Positions 49,168 to 58,388 of a DNA stretch of 64,000 nt are shown piece by piece. The number at the start of each line of letters is the position of its first letter. Positions within the stretch are counted from its first letter, which is position 1. A model generated the notes under the pieces. The model was not told where the DNA came from. It did not search any database and saw only the letters and a list, made by a program, of their open reading frames with translations. Origin of the DNA: Chania fonticola_B (GTDB lineage Bacteria; Pseudomonadota; Gammaproteobacteria; Enterobacterales; Enterobacteriaceae); the NCBI RefSeq assembly GCF_048537545.1, contig NZ_CP183218.1; one strand, given 5' to 3'. The translations under genes were made by a program, and so were the position numbers.

Positions 49168-49962
49168 GTGCCGAAACGAACTTATGCAATGAGGTATGTT
49201 GCGGGCCAGCCAGTTGAACGGATTTTCCCTGGTGCCATCAATCAGCCGCTACCGCCCGGGGCCGCGTTGCCTACGTCTGGTGCGCTGCGGGTGATGGTAT
49301 GGAATATTTTCAAACAGCAGCGTGCCGATTGGCTTTCGGTATTGAAAGACTTCGGTAAAGATGCGCAGCTGGTGCTATTGCAGGAGGCGCAGACCACGCC
49401 GGAATTGGTCAGCTTTGCCACCTCTAACTATCTGGCGGCCGATCAGGTGCCCGCCTTTGTGTTGCCGCAACACCCTTCCGGCGTGATGACGCTGGCGGCT
49501 GCACATCCGGTGTATTGTTGCCCGCTGCGCGAACGGGAGCCGCTGCTGCGTTTGGCCAAGTCGGCGTTGATCACCGTCTACCCTCTATTAGATGGTCAAC
49601 TGTTAATGGTCGTGAATATCCACGCGGTGAACTTTAGCCTGGGAGTGGACGTTTACAGCAAGCAGCTTGGCCCGATTGGTGAGCAGATCGCCCTTCATCG
49701 GGGGCCGGTGATTATGGCGGGAGATTTTAACGCCTGGAGCCGCAAGCGCATCAACGCGCTGTATCAATTTGCCAGCGATATGGCGTTGCACGAGGTCAAT
49801 TTCGCCGACGATCATCGCCGCAAAGCCTTTGGCCGCCCGTTGGATTTTATCTTTTACCGCAACCTGGGCGTTACAGAGGCCTCGGTGCTGGTGACTCAGG
49901 CCTCAGACCACAATCCGCTGCTGGTGGAGTTCCATTCGCAAACCGATCAACCGGTCTGGTAG
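49168..49962 (+). CDS. yafD: Endonuclease/exonuclease/phosphatase family protein YafD
   Basis: 264 residues. EEP fold with VMVWNIFKQQ, LLQEAQTTPE, GPVIMAGDFNAWS and catalytic ASDHNPLLVEF near the end. E. coli YafD is close throughout; its exact substrate is not established. Start GTG at 49168 by alignment (TYAMRYVAGQP). An AT-rich 229-base spacer with no gene precedes it. Confidence 0.92.
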   Translation: MPKRTYAMRYVAGQPVERIFPGAINQPLPPGAALPTSGALRVMVWNIFKQQRADWLSVLKDFGKDAQLVLLQEAQTTPELVSFATSNYLAADQVPAFVLPQHPSGVMTLAAAHPVYCCPLREREPLLRLAKSALITVYPLLDGQLLMVVNIHAVNFSLGVDVYSKQLGPIGEQIALHRGPVIMAGDFNAWSRKRINALYQFASDMALHEVNFADDHRRKAFGRPLDFIFYRNLGVTEASVLVTQASDHNPLLVEFHSQTDQPVW

Positions 49963-49977
49963 CGAAATTTGACCAAT

Positions 49978-50007
49978 AAAAAAGCATCCCGAGGGATGCT
50001 TTTTTTG
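49978..50007. terminator. Bidirectional terminator between yafD and mltD
   Basis: AAAGCATCCC/GGGATGCTTT stem flanked by A-run and T-run, serving both convergent genes. Confidence 0.9.
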
Positions 50008-50017
50008 TAGCGAAAAC

Positions 50018-51391
50018 TTAGGTTTCCGGCGACGATTTGTTGCTGACAAACAGCGTCAGCTTCACACCAGGTTGCAAACTGCTGGCTTTGCCGATCGTTG
50101 AGTTCCAACGCATCACGTCGTTAATTTCGACGCCGTGACGACGTGCAATGCTGGAAAGCGAATCACCTTTACGCACTTGGTAGGTGATGCTGCTGTTATC
50201 TCTGGCATTGCTGGCCACTTGCAGGGTTTGCCCAACTTTCAGCGTGCTCTTGCCACGCAAATTGTTCCAACTCTGCAAATCGCTGGTCTTAACGTTCAGC
50301 CGTTTGGCGATGGTGGATAACGTATCGCCGGAACGAACCTTATACGCACTTCCGCCTGACAGGCCGCTGTTCTTTGCCAACTGGGTGGTTGGTAATGTTG
50401 CAGCTATCTGTCCGTCGGCCAACGAGTCTTTCAACTGTGCGGCATTCTTTTTGGGAACCATGATGTAATGGGGCCCATTAGGTGCCGTAACGCCTTTCTT
50501 GTAGCCAGGGTTATAAGCCTTCATCTTGGTGAGAGAAAGCCCAGACATCTCTGCCGCCTGAGTCAGCTGGATCTGCTGCCCGACATCAATACGCGCCAGT
50601 GCACGGGTTTCGTCAGTTTTTGGCAACTTGACGCCGTACTTTTTGCTGTGCTTGATGATATCGCTCAGTGCCAGCATTTTCGGGACATAGATTGACGTTT
50701 CACGCGGAAGCGACAATGCCCAGAACTCGGTGGACTTACCCTGACGTTTATTCGCCTTAACCGCTTGCATGACTCGGCCTTCACCACTGTTATAGGCGGC
50801 GATGGTCAATAACCAGTCACCGTCAAACATGCGGTTCAAACGCTCCATCATGTTAAGCGCAGCAGTCGTCGAGGCCACAACATCACGGCGCCCGTCATAC
50901 CACTGATTGTTTTTCAAACCATAATTGCGACCCGTTTGCGGCACGATCTGCCATAGCCCTGCGGCATTGGCACTTGACGTGGCGTGAGGGTCAAAAGCGC
51001 TCTCCACTATGGGTAGCAGTACCAGTTCCATCGGCATATTGCGTTTCTTAATCTGCCCGACTATCCAGTACATGTACGGCTCTGCCCGTAGTGTTACATC
51101 GTGGAGATAGCTCTTACTTTTTAAATATTTTCTTTTCTGTTCACGGATCCGGTCGTTTTCCGGAACCTCCATCTTCAGCTCGTCGCTAATGAAGTTCCAC
51201 AGGTTCTGCTGAGCGGCGCTACTGTTACTGTCTAGCCACCGTGCCGAACTCGCTGTGTACTCTCCTGCTTCACTTTCTTGACCTGCCGAAGACAGACTCT
51301 GTGCATGCTGCTTTGGGGCCGGTGCATCCTTCCAGGATGACTGGCAACCTACCAGCAAGACCGAGGCGAGAAGTATCGCTTTAGCCTTCAT
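50018..51391 (-). CDS. mltD: Membrane-bound lytic murein transglycosylase D
   Basis: 457 residues. Lipoprotein signal with lipobox LLVGC, then an SLT domain (about 110-230) with catalytic Glu in LLPIVESAFDPHA and AAYNSGEGRV, followed by two LysM repeats (YKVRSGDTLSTIAKRLNV; YQVRKGDSLSSIARRHGV). Cleaves peptidoglycan with 1,6-anhydro product at the outer membrane inner face. ATG 51391 matches the E. coli start (MKAKAILLAS). Confidence 0.95.
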   Translation of the reverse strand: MKAKAILLASVLLVGCQSSWKDAPAPKQHAQSLSSAGQESEAGEYTASSARWLDSNSSAAQQNLWNFISDELKMEVPENDRIREQKRKYLKSKSYLHDVTLRAEPYMYWIVGQIKKRNMPMELVLLPIVESAFDPHATSSANAAGLWQIVPQTGRNYGLKNNQWYDGRRDVVASTTAALNMMERLNRMFDGDWLLTIAAYNSGEGRVMQAVKANKRQGKSTEFWALSLPRETSIYVPKMLALSDIIKHSKKYGVKLPKTDETRALARIDVGQQIQLTQAAEMSGLSLTKMKAYNPGYKKGVTAPNGPHYIMVPKKNAAQLKDSLADGQIAATLPTTQLAKNSGLSGGSAYKVRSGDTLSTIAKRLNVKTSDLQSWNNLRGKSTLKVGQTLQVASNARDNSSITYQVRKGDSLSSIARRHGVEINDVMRWNSTIGKASSLQPGVKLTLFVSNKSSPET

Positions 51392-51462
51392 GTGTGTGTC
51401 AATATAGTTGCTTAAAAGACGAGCAAGGATACTTTGCTTCGCCAAAAAACACAACTAAAAGC

Positions 51463-52218
51463 TTAGAAGGCATCCTTGCGCAGGCGTAATTCGGAAAAAA
51501 CCGAATGAAGCTGGCTCGGTGGTGAGTTAAAGCCTATTTTCTTTTGTAAATCAGTGTCATGGCAGCGTAAAAATAGATTAATTTTACGCTCTAATTGCAA
51601 CGTTGTGGGCAGGCTAGGCACTCCTTTTGCCCTTGATTGCTCAATTTGTTGCTGATATGTTTCAATTTGGCGGTCTTGCGGCAAAATTGTCCTGGCAAAC
51701 TTAAGGTTTGAGAGCGTGTACTCGTGTGCGCAACAAATTAGGGTTTCGTCGGGAAGTTGCGCGAGCCGTTGAAATGAGTGGTACATTTGCTCTGCAGTCC
51801 CTTCAAAAAGCCGTCCGCAGCCCGCAGAAAAAAGCGTATCCCCACAGAAAAGATAAGGTGCACTGTAGAATGCCACGTGACCTAGGGTATGCCCGGGAAC
51901 TGCGATGGTGGTGTAGCTACGCCCGCCAATTTCCAGGATATCACCATCCTGGACCAACCGATTTGCTCCCTTATTAGCGGTTTCCTGAGGGCCATACACC
52001 GGCAGATCCGGATATTGCGCAACGATTTCCGCTACGCCGCCGACGTGGTCGTGATGGTGGTGGGTTAATAATATGGCCTCGGGGGTAAGTTGCCGTTGGG
52101 ACAACGCCGCCAATACCGGGCCAGCTTCGCCGGGATCGACGATCACGCAGCGCCCTTGCTGGTTAGCCAATAACCAAATGTAATTGTCCTGAAAAGCGGG
52201 AATGCTGATAAGATTCAT
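51463..52218 (-). CDS. gloB: Hydroxyacylglutathione hydrolase (glyoxalase II)
   Basis: 251 residues, same as E. coli GloB. Metallo-beta-lactamase fold with LTHHHHDHVGG zinc motif, VPGHTLGHV, and the C-terminal substrate-binding HAGH domain. Hydrolyses S-lactoylglutathione in methylglyoxal detoxification. Divergent from yafS. Confidence 0.96.
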   Translation of the reverse strand: MNLISIPAFQDNYIWLLANQQGRCVIVDPGEAGPVLAALSQRQLTPEAILLTHHHHDHVGGVAEIVAQYPDLPVYGPQETANKGANRLVQDGDILEIGGRSYTTIAVPGHTLGHVAFYSAPYLFCGDTLFSAGCGRLFEGTAEQMYHSFQRLAQLPDETLICCAHEYTLSNLKFARTILPQDRQIETYQQQIEQSRAKGVPSLPTTLQLERKINLFLRCHDTDLQKKIGFNSPPSQLHSVFSELRLRKDAF

Positions 52219-52261
52219 GGAACACCTCTCGTTGGCAACGGCTTGAAAGAGATACTAAACC

Positions 52262-52981
52262 ATGAAACCAGCCCAGACTCTAGAAAAGCTCACTAGCCCC
52301 TACTCCTGGGCCGGGTTGCCGTGGGGGGAATACTATCGTGAAGCGTTGGAGCAGCAGTTGCAGCCCTGGTGGCCCAAGATGTTTGGTTTCCATCTGTTGA
52401 AGATCGGCAATCTCAGCGCCGAGTTGGATAGCGAAAAGTGCGCCATCTCGCATCAGGTTAACGTGGGATTGGCCGGGGATAACCTGCATGTGCAGGCCGA
52501 TCCTTATCAGTTGCCCTTTGCGGCCAAGTCCGTCGATGCCTGCCTATTGGCCCATACGCTCTCTTATGCCGATGACCCACACCGTATGTTGCGTGAGGTC
52601 GATCGCGTCATGATTGACGATGGTTGGCTGGTGATCAGCAGTTTCAACCCTTTTAGCCTGCTAGGCTTGGGGAAGCTGATCCCCCGGTTGCGCAAACGCC
52701 AGCCTTACGTCAGCCGGATGTTTACCCAGATGCGCCTGCTGGACTGGCTCAGCCTGCTCAATTATGAGGTGTTGGATCAGACGCGCTTCCACGTGTTGCC
52801 TTGGCAGCGCAAGGGAGGGACTTTCTTGAGTACGCATTTACCGGCGCTTGGCTGTATGAGCGTGATTGTAGCCCGCAAGCGAACCTTGCCGCTGACGCCA
52901 ACGCCGATGAAAGTGGGGGCAAGAAAACACTCACTCAGCCGCGCAGTGGGCGCGACCAAGAGTTACCGCAAACTGCCTTAA
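52262..52981 (+). CDS. yafS: SAM-dependent methyltransferase YafS
   Basis: 239 residues. Class I methyltransferase core (Methyltransf_11) with LPFAAKSVDACLLAHTLSYA and MLREVDRVMIDDGWLVISSFNP. Clear counterpart of E. coli YafS; substrate unknown. Overlaps the 3' end of the convergent rnhA by four bases. Confidence 0.92.
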   Translation: MKPAQTLEKLTSPYSWAGLPWGEYYREALEQQLQPWWPKMFGFHLLKIGNLSAELDSEKCAISHQVNVGLAGDNLHVQADPYQLPFAAKSVDACLLAHTLSYADDPHRMLREVDRVMIDDGWLVISSFNPFSLLGLGKLIPRLRKRQPYVSRMFTQMRLLDWLSLLNYEVLDQTRFHVLPWQRKGGTFLSTHLPALGCMSVIVARKRTLPLTPTPMKVGARKHSLSRAVGATKSYRKLP

Positions 52982-53445
52982 GCTTCGGGCTTGTAGCCAA
53001 CGTCGTCCTGCGTCGGGCTGCCAGCTGCATCGCGTGCCAGCACGTCGCAACGTTCGTTTTCCGGGTGGCCGGCATGGCCTTTGACCCATTCCCAACGGAT
53101 GGTATGGCGGGCAATCGCCAGATCGAGGCGCTGCCAGAGATCGACGTTTTTCACCGGTTTTTTGTCGGCGGTTTTCCAGCCGCGCTTTTTCCAGTTGTGG
53201 ATCCAACTGGTGATCCCCTGGCGTACGTATTGGCTATCGGTGCTCAGCACCACTTCGCAGGGGGTGGTCAAGGCTTCGAGCGCCACAATGGCGGCCATCA
53301 GCTCCATGCGGTTATTGGTCGTCAGGTAATAACCCGCGCTGAACAGTTTCTCGTGCTGTTTATAACGCAAAATTGCGCCGTAACCGCCGGGGCCTGGATT
53401 ACCAAGGCAAGAGCCGTCGGTGAAAATTTCTACCTGTTTAAGCAT
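52978..53445 (-). CDS. rnhA: Ribonuclease HI
   Basis: 155 residues. Catalytic carboxylates in EIFTDGSCLGNPGPGG (Asp10), NNRMELMAA (Glu48), LSTDSQYV (Asp70) and the C-terminal Asp134 region after HAGHPENERCD. Removes RNA from RNA-DNA hybrids. ATG 53445 by alignment; the frame stays open 66 bases upstream into the dnaQ promoter. Divergent from dnaQ with overlapping promoters, as in E. coli. Confidence 0.97.
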   Translation of the reverse strand: MLKQVEIFTDGSCLGNPGPGGYGAILRYKQHEKLFSAGYYLTTNNRMELMAAIVALEALTTPCEVVLSTDSQYVRQGITSWIHNWKKRGWKTADKKPVKNVDLWQRLDLAIARHTIRWEWVKGHAGHPENERCDVLARDAAGSPTQDDVGYKPEA

Positions 53446-53517
53446 CTCTGGTAGACTCTTCCTATCAGTTTTATAAAAACCAAGTCTGACATAAACCAGC
53501 GCCATGAGCACAGCATT

Positions 53518-54264
53518 ATGATCTCTACACCAACCAGACAGATCGTTCTCGATACCGAAACCACCGGTATGAACAAGCTAGGGGTTCACTACGAAGGTCA
53601 CCGCATCATTGAGATCGGGGCCGTTGAGGTGATCAACCGCCGCCTGACCGGGCGCCACTTCCACGTTTACGTCAAGCCGGATCGGCTGGTGGATCCGGAA
53701 GCCTACGGCGTACACGGTATCAGCGATGAGTTCCTGGCGGATAAGCCTACTTTCGATCAGATCGCCGCTGAATTTATCGACTTCATCCGTGGTGGCGAAT
53801 TAGTCATTCATAACGCCGCGTTCGATATCGGCTTTATGGATCACGAGTTCCGCATGTTGCAGCGAGATATTCCTAAGACGGATACCTTCTGCACCATCAC
53901 CGACAGCCTGTTGATGGCGCGCCGCCTGTTCCCAGGCAAGCGTAACAACCTCGATGCGTTGTGCAACCGCTACGAGATAGACAACACCAAGCGAACGCTG
54001 CACGGCGCTTTGCTCGATGCCGAGATCCTGGCGGAAGTCTATCTGGCGATGACCGGTGGCCAGACCTCGATGGCTTTCCAGATGGAAGGGGACACCCAGC
54101 AGACGGATTCTGCCCAGGATATCCAGCGCATCCAACGCCCGGCAACGGCGATGAAAGTGATCTATGCCAGTGACGCAGAATTGCAGGCTCACGAATCACG
54201 TCTGGATCTGGTGCAAAAAAAGGGCGGTAGCTGTCTGTGGCGTGGTGGCGCAGCAGCCGAATAA
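53518..54264 (+). CDS. dnaQ: DNA polymerase III epsilon subunit (proofreading exonuclease)
   Basis: 248 residues. ExoI motif IVLDTETTGMN, ExoII HNAAFDIGFMDHE, ExoIII-epsilon HGALLDAEILAEVYL, and C-terminal polymerase-binding tail RLDLVQKKGGSCLW. Start ATG 53518. A short out-of-frame ATG at 53504 encodes MSTAL then stops at 53521; it resembles the E. coli N-terminus but is in another frame. The tRNA-Asp (aspV) that follows dnaQ in E. coli is absent. Confidence 0.96.
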   Translation: MISTPTRQIVLDTETTGMNKLGVHYEGHRIIEIGAVEVINRRLTGRHFHVYVKPDRLVDPEAYGVHGISDEFLADKPTFDQIAAEFIDFIRGGELVIHNAAFDIGFMDHEFRMLQRDIPKTDTFCTITDSLLMARRLFPGKRNNLDALCNRYEIDNTKRTLHGALLDAEILAEVYLAMTGGQTSMAFQMEGDTQQTDSAQDIQRIQRPATAMKVIYASDAELQAHESRLDLVQKKGGSCLWRGGAAAE

Positions 54265-55683
54265 CGGTTTCGCAGGATAGAAATAACGCTTAGAGCCGAT
54301 CCAGATAGGATTCTATTCCATATAATAAGTCCACAGGCAAAGAGCAGCATACTCAGATAGTTTTGGGCTTTTTCTTCCTGCGGACTACCTATTCAGCTAA
54401 CTATGCGCACGTTCGACTACTCAACATCAGGCTCTCCTGGTCACGCCTTTTTTCACCGCATCTGACACCGGTTCCCTGCATTGAATATGGGGAGCTTAAC
54501 GTCGCCTTTCTAACTCTTCTTCTAACCATTCACTATATAACTGTTTTCAAAAAAAATAATCTAGCACCGGTTTTCCCTGTCTCACGGGGCATTCCACTGG
54601 TAACCTTTTCGCAATATAAAGAAAATGCTATTCATAGCAACTCGATTATCGACCTGATGACGATGCTGCCCAGAGGGGATGAATCAGATGAATGCGGAGT
54701 AATGACTCCATTTTATCTTAATGTAGCTTTCACTCTGTTATCCGGAATACTCCGGCATCAGCATCCTTTTCAGGATCCCTTCGCGTGAGAAGATTATTTG
54801 TGCTGATCTATTACATAAATAATGTGACTGCGGTCGAGGCATTCCCACAATCATCGGGAAATTTGGGGAACTTCAGCAGGTGGTGTTTATTACACAAAGC
54901 ATGTGCTATGACGGACTGCGGCGTAATAAAATCAAGGTGCAGCTCATATCGAGAATTCGCACAGGTGACTGGCCAGATGAGTATATCGGACGAAGTCAGG
55001 TAGTAGCGAGGTAATGACTAACGGGAAGTTAACCGTGCCTGAAAAAATGGCGCGTGAATATATGCTGTAAGCTACATAAATTTACTGATGTTCTATTTAA
55101 ATTACATTTGTTCAACAAAGACGTTTCAAAAGTGTTTAATTTAATGCTGTTAACTTTTACTCATTGGTGTTTATGCTGCTGGTGTTGACGTCATAGTTGT
55201 TATAGAGACAATAATAACTCATTTTATTTAAAACTGATAGGTGTGGTGTTTTATGTTTACTATTTCTTCGTGATTCTTTCAAGTTAAGGGGGCGGGGAAA
55301 AGAATTTTTAATTCAATGATAGTGAAAGCGTATGCAGGATTAGCGATGAGCAAGTGGGTTAACTAGGATCATAGGTGAGATAGGTTGATTTTTTTACCTA
55401 TTAATTAATAATAATTGATTACCAATGCCTATCGCTGGTCGTTGGTGATTTTCGCCAGCGTTTTGTAACGCTGACAAGGTGCGTAAGAAAAATCTTATTG
55501 TATCACTTTAAATTATTAAAGTGAGTTAGATGCTATGCAGTGCCTAGATACGCATTATTAGAAATGTCTTAGTGATGATGAGTGGGGTATGAGTTTGACA
55601 AATTGATGTTATCTTTTCTGAATTAAATTGAGAGGAGTGAATTATAGTGATCGGCTTTTTTACGCGTCTTGCTATTTTTTCAA
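54265..55683. other. AT-rich region at the left boundary of the fimbrial island, no convincing gene
   Basis: G+C content drops sharply after dnaQ. Open frames at 54363-54788 and 54785-55003 (+) lack ribosome-binding sites and family resemblance. An alternative frame ending at about 55013 contains MCYDGLRRNKIKVQLISRIR, which looks more protein-like but is also unassigned. From 55014 to 55630 nothing stands out. Likely degraded mobile or regulatory DNA upstream of the LuxR-type gene. Confidence 0.4.
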
Positions 55684-56352
55684 ATGGTTGATAGAAATAT
55701 CTGCTTGGAAGTCGATAAATGTTTGAAATGGATTGAATGTATGCGGGCGTGTGGAAATATATTGTTTTCTTTTTATTGTGATAATCTTTTTTTTAAAATG
55801 GGACTGTATGAATTATTAGATGGCGTTTATTACGAGTCAAAATATAATTGTGAAAATGAAAAGAATCACCAATATAAAGTTAGTGGTGATGATTACTATT
55901 TGATTGATATTGTTGTGTTATCTTCGAAAAGTATTTATGAAGATTTACCAAAAAGGGATAAAATGTTTGTTGATGATGGCAATGGTGTGATTGTTTTTTG
56001 CTCAGAAAAGATGAAGCATGTCATCAGAGGTTTGAGTGGTTATGAGCACGCATTCTTCTTTACAGAGAGTTTGAGTATGTTTGAGGTGAAAGGTGCATTT
56101 AGGGATATAATATTCGGTGGGAGTGATAGCCGCAAGCGAATCTTTGAAAGAATAACTGTTGATAGACTGACTGATAGAGAAAGGTTGGTATCAGAACTTA
56201 TAAAAAAAGGAAAGAGCCAACAGCAAATAAGTAAAATCACTGGCGTTAATGTCAAGACGGTTAGCTCGCACTTGCGTTCTGCCATGATTAAGTACCACGT
56301 AAACAATGTATTGGAGTATATAGTGAAACTTTCACATGACAAAGATATGTAA
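55684..56352 (+). CDS. LuxR-family transcriptional regulator, probably of the fimbrial operon
   Basis: 222 residues from ATG 55684 (TTG 55669 also possible). C-terminal LuxR HTH (about 163-218): LTDRERLVSELIKKGKSQQQ, then a VKTVSSHLRSAM recognition helix. The N-terminal 160 residues are unassigned, without a clear receiver aspartate signature. Good ribosome-binding sequence GAGGAG lies at 55632-55637 but is followed by a GTG in another frame with 14 codons, so the real start is uncertain. Very AT-rich, like the fimbrial genes downstream. Confidence 0.75.
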   Translation: MVDRNICLEVDKCLKWIECMRACGNILFSFYCDNLFFKMGLYELLDGVYYESKYNCENEKNHQYKVSGDDYYLIDIVVLSSKSIYEDLPKRDKMFVDDGNGVIVFCSEKMKHVIRGLSGYEHAFFFTESLSMFEVKGAFRDIIFGGSDSRKRIFERITVDRLTDRERLVSELIKKGKSQQQISKITGVNVKTVSSHLRSAMIKYHVNNVLEYIVKLSHDKDM

Positions 56353-56702
56353 TTTAGCTAGTTACAACCCAATATCATGCTTTCTATGCTTTTAAAATTA
56401 CTTTCCATGTACTTGCTTGGTAGTTGTTAATTGTATTTAAAATACCCCCTAATATATTTCTGTGAGAAGCAAGAGAAATATTAATCCAGTTATTGGTGTT
56501 CTATTTTTATAGGGGGGTATATGTTGATGTTATTATACCCATAAAAACAATCAGATAGGGGACGATGCTTAAAGAAGGATCGCTGCTATAGGGCTTGTTT
56601 TACAATTCTTTTAGTTAAAGAGTGGGTGGTGTTTTATTCTAAAGATGTCCATGTTTTCTGTGCACTTCATAGTGATATTATCCACGTAATGTGGAGACAG
56701 CA
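56353..56702. other. AT-rich spacer after the LuxR-type gene
   Basis: No gene seen. A+T-rich, with the presumed regulator 3' end and the boundary of the transposase remnant. Confidence 0.4.
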
Positions 56703-57041
56703 CTAAGCAAGGTTCCGGTTTTCAAACTTTTTCGGGCTAAGTCCAACACAGACACTGTGGTGATGCCAGAGATTGTCATCGCACTCGATATAATTAATCC
56801 CCCATTTCCATTATTCCCCGGCTGGCAACGTGCTCGCCGTGGGTACATTCCATCTTTAGCAAGTGGAAGAAATTTTCCGCTCAGGTATTGTTTTAACAAC
56901 AGTCTTTTGCGCTCGTACTGCCATGCATTCAGTAAGTCCAGGTGATCTGCTGAACAGTACTGGCCGCCTCTGCAGTATGAACGACGACATCGACCAGCCG
57001 ATGGCGATCCGCGAACAGGTCAATGACCTCTGCCAGGTAAA
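56703..57041 (-). pseudogene. IS3-family transposase (OrfB) remnant, frameshifted
   Basis: On the minus strand fragments in different frames join into an IS3-type OrfB C-terminal half: LYLAEVIDLFADR, then IGWSMSS, then FFHLLKMECTHGEHVASRGI, and finally NYIECDDNLWHHHSV...GLSPKKFENRNLA with a TAG at 56703. These match the conserved YLAVVIDLFSR/GWSMS, SLKVECIHGE and SPEQFEN landmarks of IS3-group transposases. Several frameshifts and a deletion make it nonfunctional. Confidence 0.8.
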
Positions 57042-57100
57042 GCTAGCCTCAACAGTGCAAGGGTAGATGACATTCAGATCCTGATTTTGACCAAAAAGTC

Positions 57101-57118
57101 GATTTATTCAACAAAGCC
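57101..57118 (-). mobile_element. IS5/IS903-like terminal end fragment
   Basis: Minus strand GGCTTTGTTGAATAAATC equals the terminal inverted repeat of IS903-type elements. Only one end is seen, next to the IS3 remnant; no transposase belongs to it here. Confidence 0.55.
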
Positions 57119-57748
57119 AGTGCCAATCATCTAAGCAAACGATCTGTGTGCAAAGCCAAGTGTGTAAAAGCAACATAATCTTTACAATGTCGAGCATGCA
57201 GCACTTGTCTCATAATTTTACAAAATTTTAAATTAAATTTTGTGGCTGAAAAAATGGGATATGTCTCAATTTTGCAAATCATGCTCCAATGGAATTATCC
57301 TATTTTATTATTTAAGCGTCACGAGTGTGGGTGTGTTTAAAATGTATTAACTTAGGATTTTCTTAAAATCGCCAGATCTTCTAGATGTTGTTAAATAAGA
57401 TTATCCTGAGATGCTTTTTATGTGTATTGAAAATCACAGTTGGCGCCCTGTTGCCATTGTTTTTTTCGTCAGATATGATTATCTCATTCCTGTGGGATGC
57501 TACTTATGTAATGAGCATGTATTTCGAAACTTAAGCCTAGAATCGATATTAGTTACAGCCGGAGAGTAGGGGGGACGTATCTTTCTTTTGATGGATATGT
57601 CTTAAAATATTGAATGTTAATTTGTATGTGAGGGGGGAATAGTCCTGGGAATTTAGTGGGATAATCAATGACATCTTGGATGAGAGTAGTCATTAACTAT
57701 CTTAAAAAGATAGGTCAGATAGTAATATCTATTATATAAGGATTGTAT
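57119..57748. other. Promoter region of the fimbrial operon
   Basis: No gene. Very A+T-rich; must contain the pilin promoter and the leader ending in AAGGATTGTAT before the pilin ATG. I looked for short inverted repeats that would mark an invertible fim-type switch and saw none convincing. Confidence 0.5.
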
Positions 57749-58318
57749 ATGAAACTTAACAAGAAAAAAGCTGTGTTCGCTATTTTAGCATCACTTGTTA
57801 TTTCTAATTTTGCATACGCAGAAGAAGAAGCCGTGCCCGCGCCACTGGCACCGCTGACAGTTAACGGCGGTAAAGTAACTTTTAATGGTGAAGTAACATC
57901 AGGTGCCTGTGCTGTATCAGGAACAGATACCGATAAAATTGTTACTTTAGATACCGTTCGAGCCGCTTCTTTTACGGCTGCAGATCAAGCAGGCAATGCT
58001 AAGAAAGCTTTTGAACTTAACCTGGTAGATTGCGACTCGTCTATTCGTAAAACAGTGCAGGTTACATTCAGTGGTCAAGCTATCGACGGGCATCCTAACC
58101 TACTGGAAAATACTGCAGGTGCAGGATCTGCAAAGAATGTGGGTCTTCAGTTGTTTGGGCCAGATGGTGCGGTGTTGAATCTGGGTGAATTAAGCTCAAA
58201 AATAAATTTAAGCGAAGCAACAACGATCCCTCTTTCTGTTGATTATATGTCGACAGGTGCATCAGTGACTGCCGGTAAAGTTCAATCCGTAGCTAATTTC
58301 CAGTTGACCTATAACTAA
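57749..58318 (+). CDS. Major fimbrial subunit (FimA-like pilin)
   Basis: 189 residues. Signal peptide with predicted cleavage after SNFAYA (about residue 25), then an acidic/Pro-rich N-terminal extension. The pilin domain has the conserved disulphide pair (Cys in TSGACAVSG and in LVDCDSS) and the C-terminal ANFQLTYN with penultimate Tyr used in donor-strand exchange. Structural subunit of a chaperone-usher fimbria. First gene of the operon; an intercistronic hairpin follows, fitting higher pilin expression. Confidence 0.93.
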   Translation: MKLNKKKAVFAILASLVISNFAYAEEEAVPAPLAPLTVNGGKVTFNGEVTSGACAVSGTDTDKIVTLDTVRAASFTAADQAGNAKKAFELNLVDCDSSIRKTVQVTFSGQAIDGHPNLLENTAGAGSAKNVGLQLFGPDGAVLNLGELSSKINLSEATTIPLSVDYMSTGASVTAGKVQSVANFQLTYN

Positions 58319-58334
58319 GCTATTTCACTATAAA

Positions 58335-58366
58335 AATGATTGGCTGAGGAAAAACAGCCAATCATT
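58335..58366 (+). terminator. Intercistronic hairpin after the pilin gene
   Basis: Perfect 12-bp stem AATGATTGGCTG/CAGCCAATCATT with short T-rich tail, 17 bases after the pilin stop. Probably a partial terminator or mRNA stabiliser that raises pilin over chaperone and usher. Confidence 0.75.
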
Positions 58367-58388
58367 TCTTATTGGAAAGGAATTCTCA

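Noticed and set aside
54363..55003. Two overlapping frames of 141 and 72 codons after dnaQ
   Set aside because: No ribosome-binding site and no recognisable domain; kept only as part of the unassigned AT-rich region.
57119..57748. Possible invertible fim-type promoter switch ahead of the pilin gene
   Set aside because: No convincing pair of short inverted repeats and no adjacent tyrosine recombinase gene.
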